The notes under the pieces were generated by a model that was not told where the DNA came from, made no database searches, and saw nothing but the letters and a program-made list of their open reading frames with translations. Position numbers and translations under genes: made by a program. This document shows, in pieces, positions 5,265 through 8,386 of a stretch of DNA of 8,386 bases. Origin of the DNA: an uncultured bacterium (GTDB lineage Bacteria > Actinomycetota > Coriobacteriia > Coriobacteriales > Coriobacteriaceae); assembly GCA_905214465.1 (NCBI GenBank), contig CAJMMD010000044.1:1-8386 (forward strand), in the 5' to 3' direction. The first letter of the stretch is position 1. Each line of letters begins with the position of its first letter.

Positions 5265-5963
5265 ATGGCAGAAAACAAAGACGAACAGCTCACCGACGAG
5301 GAGCTGGCACAGCTCCAGCTGGCAGAGGAGAACGAGAACGCCGTCGACCGCCTGGTCAAGGAGCTCGGCTGCCCCACGCGCCGCATCCGCCAGTTTGCCG
5401 CCCGCGTGCTGCACCTGCTTGCCGAGCGCGATCCGCAGCGCGTCGTGCCCTGCGTGCCCGCGCTGATCGAGGCGCTCGACCGCCCCGAGGCGCAGACCCG
5501 CTGGGAGGCCCTCGATGCCCTGACGGCGCTCGCCACCACCTGCCCCGAGCAGCTGGGCGATGCCTTTGAGGGCGCCGAGACTGCACTGTTCGACGAGATC
5601 TCCTCCACGCTGCGCTATGCCGCCTTCCGCCTGCTGTGCGTGTGGGGTGCCACGAGCGTCGAGCGTTCGCGCGAGGCTTGGCCCATCCTGGACGAGGCCA
5701 TCCAGTGCTACCACGGCGACCTTGAGTATCGCGACATGCTCGGTTGCCTGTACGAGTTTTGCCAGGGCGAGATCGACGCCGAGGTTGCCGAGAAGCTTGC
5801 GCTGCGCCTTAAGTTCGATGCCGAGAACGGCAAGGGCAGCTATCTCAAGGCCCGTTCGAGCGAGATTTGCGAAATGCTTGTTAAACGTTTTGGCCTGGAT
5901 CTCTCCAAAAAGAAGAAGCGTGCTAGCGTTAAAAAATCTGAGGCCGCCGAAGACGAGGAGTAA
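5265..5963 (+). CDS. HEAT-like helical repeat protein
   Basis: The 232-residue soluble protein is almost entirely helical. A charged N-terminal helix (1-25, rich in Glu and Gln) precedes several helix pairs that look like HEAT or armadillo-type repeats. The clearest are about 27-55 (AVDRLVKELG, RRIRQFAARVLHLLAE), 62-92 (VPALIEALDRPEAQTRWEALDALTALA) and 103-130 (ALFDEISSTLRYAAFRLLCVWG). The third and fourth pairs are less regular. The C-terminus (about 213-232) switches from KKKKR to an acidic end, likely disordered. Such repeats usually serve as protein-binding scaffolds, and no catalytic motif is visible. AAGAGG at 5254-5259 supports the start. It lies between the membrane protein and isocitrate dehydrogenase and is probably co-transcribed with both. 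The function is unknown. Confidence 0.75.
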   Translation: MAENKDEQLTDEELAQLQLAEENENAVDRLVKELGCPTRRIRQFAARVLHLLAERDPQRVVPCVPALIEALDRPEAQTRWEALDALTALATTCPEQLGDAFEGAETALFDEISSTLRYAAFRLLCVWGATSVERSREAWPILDEAIQCYHGDLEYRDMLGCLYEFCQGEIDAEVAEKLALRLKFDAENGKGSYLKARSSEICEMLVKRFGLDLSKKKKRASVKKSEAAEDEE

Positions 5964-5969
5964 CAGATT

Positions 5970-7055
5970 ATGGCGCACGATGTAGTCCTGATTCCCGGTG
6001 ACGGTATCGGTCCCGAGATTACGCAGGCCATGCGCCGCGTGGTCGAGGCTGCCGGTGTCCAGATTAATTGGAACGTCCAGGAGGCCGGTGCCGGCGTCAT
6101 GGACGAGTTTGGTACGCCGCTGCCCCAGCACGTGCTCGATGCGGTCGCCGAGACCAAGGTTGCCATCAAGGGCCCCATCACCACGCCGGTCGGCACGGGT
6201 TTCCGCAGCGTCAACGTGGCCCTGCGCAAGCACTTTGACCTGTACGCCTGCGTGCGCCCCTGCCTGTCGCAGCCGGGCGACGGCTCGCGTTTCCGCGACG
6301 TCGACCTGGTTATCGTGCGCGAGAACACCGAGGACCTCTACGCCGGTATCGAGTTCGATGAGGGCGCTGCCGAGGTCGAGGAGCTCTCGCAGCTCGTCGA
6401 GCGTTCGGGCCAAAAGACCTACGCCGCCGATTCCGCGATCTCGATCAAGCCGATCTCTATCGCCAAGAGCCGCCGCATTGTGGAGTATGCCTTTGAGTAT
6501 GCCCGCCGCTGCGGCCGCAAAAAGGTGACGGCCGTGCACAAGGCCAACATTATGAAGGCGACCGATGGCCTGTTCCTGCGCGTTGCGCGCGAGGTGGCCG
6601 CCAACTATCCCGATATCGAGTTCAACGACAAGATCGTCGACGCCACCTGCATGGGCCTGGTCCAAAACCCCAACGACTTCGATGTCTTGGTGCTGCCCAA
6701 CCTGTACGGTGACATCGTGAGCGACCTGTGCGCCGGCCTGGTAGGTGGCCTGGGTATGGCCCCCGGCTCCAACATCGGTGCCGACTGCGCCATCTTCGAG
6801 GCAACGCATGGCTCCGCGCCCGATATCGCTGGCCAGGATATCGCCAACCCCACGGCCGAGATCCTCTCTGCTGCGATGATGCTCGATCACCTGGGCGAGA
6901 ACGATGCTGCCAATCGCATTCGTGCCGCCGTATCTGCCACGCTCAACGAGGGTGAGCAGGTTACCGGTGACGTGCGTCGTGCCCAGACCGGCTCCGTTGA
7001 GGGCGCTGTGGGCACGCAGGCCTTTGCCGATGCCGTTATCGCGCACCTGGTCTGA
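5970..7055 (+). CDS. icd: NAD-type isocitrate dehydrogenase
   Basis: The 361-residue cytosolic enzyme oxidatively decarboxylates isocitrate to 2-oxoglutarate, feeding glutamate synthesis. It opens with the family motif IPGDGIGPEI (8-17). The substrate loop RSVNVALRK (79-87) carries Ser80, Asn82 and Arg86, equivalent to the isocitrate-specific residues of the Escherichia coli enzyme (Ser113, Asn115, Arg119). Arg96, Arg117 and Tyr124 (RENTEDLYAG) and Lys191 (VHKANIMK) complete the site, and Asp248 and Asp252 (LYGDIVSD) bind the metal. In HGSAPDIAG (280-288) Asp285-Ile286 replace the Lys-Tyr pair of NADP enzymes, pointing to NAD. The RSxN loop argues against 3-isopropylmalate dehydrogenase; homoisocitrate dehydrogenase is a less likely alternative. 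Its ribosome binding site GAGGAG overlaps the last codons of the HEAT-like gene, and the gap is six bases, so translation is probably coupled. Confidence 0.88.
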   Translation: MAHDVVLIPGDGIGPEITQAMRRVVEAAGVQINWNVQEAGAGVMDEFGTPLPQHVLDAVAETKVAIKGPITTPVGTGFRSVNVALRKHFDLYACVRPCLSQPGDGSRFRDVDLVIVRENTEDLYAGIEFDEGAAEVEELSQLVERSGQKTYAADSAISIKPISIAKSRRIVEYAFEYARRCGRKKVTAVHKANIMKATDGLFLRVAREVAANYPDIEFNDKIVDATCMGLVQNPNDFDVLVLPNLYGDIVSDLCAGLVGGLGMAPGSNIGADCAIFEATHGSAPDIAGQDIANPTAEILSAAMMLDHLGENDAANRIRAAVSATLNEGEQVTGDVRRAQTGSVEGAVGTQAFADAVIAHLV

Positions 7056-7067
7056 GGTATGCACGCT

Positions 7068-7098
7068 GCAAACGCCTAAATAGTACTTAAGTGTTTGC
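7068..7098 (+). other. Imperfect hairpin after isocitrate dehydrogenase
   Basis: GCAAACGC (7068-7075) pairs with GTGTTTGC (7091-7098) with one wobble. After one mismatch, TAA (7077-7079) pairs with TTA (7087-7089) around a 7-base loop. No T-tract follows. It may stabilise the operon's 3' end together with the next hairpin. A -10-like TATAAC at 7100-7105 lies just behind it, without a good -35. Confidence 0.45.
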
Positions 7099-7114
7099 GT
7101 ATAACCTAAGAATC

Positions 7115-7143
7115 AATACGCCCGGCGCTCCGTCGGGCGTATT
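7115..7143 (+). terminator. Terminator of the four-gene operon
   Basis: AATACGCCCG (7115-7124) is perfectly complementary to CGGGCGTATT (7134-7143) around a 9-base loop. The downstream tract is only moderately T-rich (TATTCTATT), so termination may be incomplete. It separates isocitrate dehydrogenase from the SurA-like gene. Confidence 0.75.
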
Positions 7144-7181
7144 CTATTGAGGACTATGTTTCCTAACAAGGAGTAACCGAT

Positions 7182-8270
7182 ATGGGTCTGATTCAAAAGA
7201 AGGACGAGAAGGACGAGATCGACGGCATCCAGATCATCGAGCGCGGCGAAGGCCCCGACGGTGACGAGGACGAGAAGATCGACCTGGTCGCCGGTACGTC
7301 TGCCGAGCACATTGCTGCTGGCACGACGGCCGAGGAAGAGGACGCCCGTCTGGAGGCTCAGATTGCCGCGGATGCCGCTGACGAGAATCTGATGCCCGAG
7401 GCCCAGGATGAGGACGAAACTGACGCCGACGCGGACGACCATGCATCCAAGCACAAGAAGACGATGATTGCCGCCTTTGTGGTCGCTGTCGTGATCGCTG
7501 CTGTGGTCGGCTTTTTTATCGGCAACGGCGGCTTTGGCGACAAGGGCGTCGGCTCGGCGATCCTCACCGAGGACCAGCTCGATTCGACTGTGGCAAGCTA
7601 TAGCTACAACGGCAAGAAGAGCGACATCACCGCGCGCGAGGCCATCGAGAGCCAGTACAGCCTCGATACCGTCAAGGATAGCGATGGCAACTACACCGCT
7701 CCTTCTGCCGACGTCATCCTGTCCTATGTGCGCAACAAGATCCTGCTCGACGCTGCCGAGGACGAGGGCATTACCGTCTCTTCTAAGGAGATGAAGAAGT
7801 ACGCCGAGGATTCCATCGGCACCTCCGACTACAAGACCATGGCAAAACAGTACGGCGTGTCCAAGGACCAGGCCAAGCAGATCGTCCGCCAGTCCGCGAC
7901 GCTGCAGAAGCTCTACAAGAAGAAGGTCGGCGATAGCTCCGCAAGCATGCCAACCGCCCCGACCGAGCCTGCTGACGGCAACGAGGAGACCGCGAGCAAG
8001 GACTACGCCGACTATATTATCAACCTTGCCGGCGACGAGTGGGATAGCGAGAAGGGCACCTGGAAGGACGCCGATAGCACCTATGCCAAGGCCTTCGCTG
8101 ACGATGCCTTTACGGCCGATAGCGCTACCTATAAGCAGGCCATGACCGCCTATTACACCGCCTACCAGCAGTATTCCTCGCAGGCTTCGAGTGCCAGCTC
8201 CAAGTGGACCGAGTATGCTAACGGCCTCTACGCCAAGGCCAACATCAGCATCTACGGCCTGTTTGCGTAA
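7182..8270 (+). CDS. Membrane-anchored SurA-like chaperone-type protein
   Basis: The 362-residue product has a very acidic N-terminal region (1-90), a basic stop-transfer cluster SKHKK (89-93), and one hydrophobic helix (94-113). The remainder (about 115-362) should face outward. Residues about 145-250 resemble the SurA N-terminal helical chaperone domain, with SADVILSYVRNKILLDAAEDEGITVSSKEMKKYAED as the telling segment. That fold is shared by SurA, PrsA and trigger-factor-like proteins that handle unfolded exported chains. In those proteins a peptidyl-prolyl isomerase domain usually follows. Here a short Pro/Thr/Ser linker (250-270) leads straight to a helical, Tyr- and Ser-rich end (271-362), and I see no parvulin motifs. 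AAGGAG at 7168-7173, 8 bases upstream, supports the start. It is likely a lone gene; substrates are unknown. The fold assignment is moderate, the topology fairly sure. Confidence 0.8.
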   Translation: MGLIQKKDEKDEIDGIQIIERGEGPDGDEDEKIDLVAGTSAEHIAAGTTAEEEDARLEAQIAADAADENLMPEAQDEDETDADADDHASKHKKTMIAAFVVAVVIAAVVGFFIGNGGFGDKGVGSAILTEDQLDSTVASYSYNGKKSDITAREAIESQYSLDTVKDSDGNYTAPSADVILSYVRNKILLDAAEDEGITVSSKEMKKYAEDSIGTSDYKTMAKQYGVSKDQAKQIVRQSATLQKLYKKKVGDSSASMPTAPTEPADGNEETASKDYADYIINLAGDEWDSEKGTWKDADSTYAKAFADDAFTADSATYKQAMTAYYTAYQQYSSQASSASSKWTEYANGLYAKANISIYGLFA

Positions 8271-8337
8271 GATCTGTCTGCACTACTGCGCGCTAACCGA
8301 TCTACCTGATTAAGCCCGCTAGAACGACAACTGAACT

Positions 8338-8386
8338 GCGTCCCAAATCTTGGACGCCCTAAATAGCGACTAGGCCGCGAGGGCCT
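8338..8386 (+). other. Two hairpins after the SurA-like gene, second one cut by the window edge
   Basis: GCGTCC (8338-8343) pairs with GGACGC (8352-8357). Further on, AGGCC (8372-8376) pairs with GGCCT (8382-8386) around GCGAG, ending exactly at the last base. If a T-tract follows outside the window, the second is the gene's terminator. Confidence 0.35.

Noticed and set aside
4803..7064. A 753-codon open frame on the minus strand
   Set aside because: It lies opposite three well-supported genes and its conceptual protein is a low-complexity mirror of their codon pattern, as is common in GC-rich DNA. No family motif is visible.

Overview
The window looks like a chromosomal segment of a high-GC Gram-positive gut actinobacterium of the Coriobacteriia, most likely Collinsella. 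The basis is GC-rich codons ending in C or G, strong AGGAG-type ribosome binding sites, a lipoprotein with a classical lipobox, and the mix of protein families. The genus is an inference from general familiarity; no search was possible. All eight supported genes lie on the + strand, and there are no tRNAs, rRNAs, CRISPR arrays, transposases or clear signs of transfer.

Layout. Positions 1-693 hold no convincing gene. They contain a nested inverted-repeat element (136-193), two abutting hairpins (196-243), a likely promoter with a consensus TATAAT (339-344) and a long GC-rich leader with several possible stems (about 351-693). Next come an exported lipoprotein of the amino-acid-binding type (694-1701), a strong terminator (1768-1801) and a 217-base untranslated stretch. 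The long-form ribosome hibernation factor hpf (2019-2603) follows. It is closed by a near-perfect palindrome and a terminator whose loops are complementary to each other. That terminator ends three bases before the ribosome binding site of a DegV-family fatty-acid-binding protein (2684-3637).

A tight run of four genes (3736-7055) then encodes a 3-hydroxyisobutyrate-dehydrogenase-type oxidoreductase with a His/Cys-rich repeat tail, a small membrane protein, a HEAT-like helical repeat protein and an NAD-type isocitrate dehydrogenase. The last three gaps are 5, 15 and 6 bases, so they look like one transcription unit. It ends in two hairpins (7068-7143). The last gene (7182-8270) encodes a membrane-anchored SurA-like protein with no recognisable isomerase domain, and a possible terminator is cut by the window edge.

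How they fit together: hpf silences ribosomes in stationary phase, DegV proteins present fatty acids to fatty acid kinase, and isocitrate dehydrogenase makes 2-oxoglutarate for glutamate synthesis. The lipoprotein and the SurA-like protein act at the cell surface. No single pathway links them all. The most unusual features are the metal-binding-like repeat tail, the kissing-loop candidate between hpf and degV, the 5' element plus long leader of the lipoprotein gene, and the uncharacterised membrane/HEAT protein pair.
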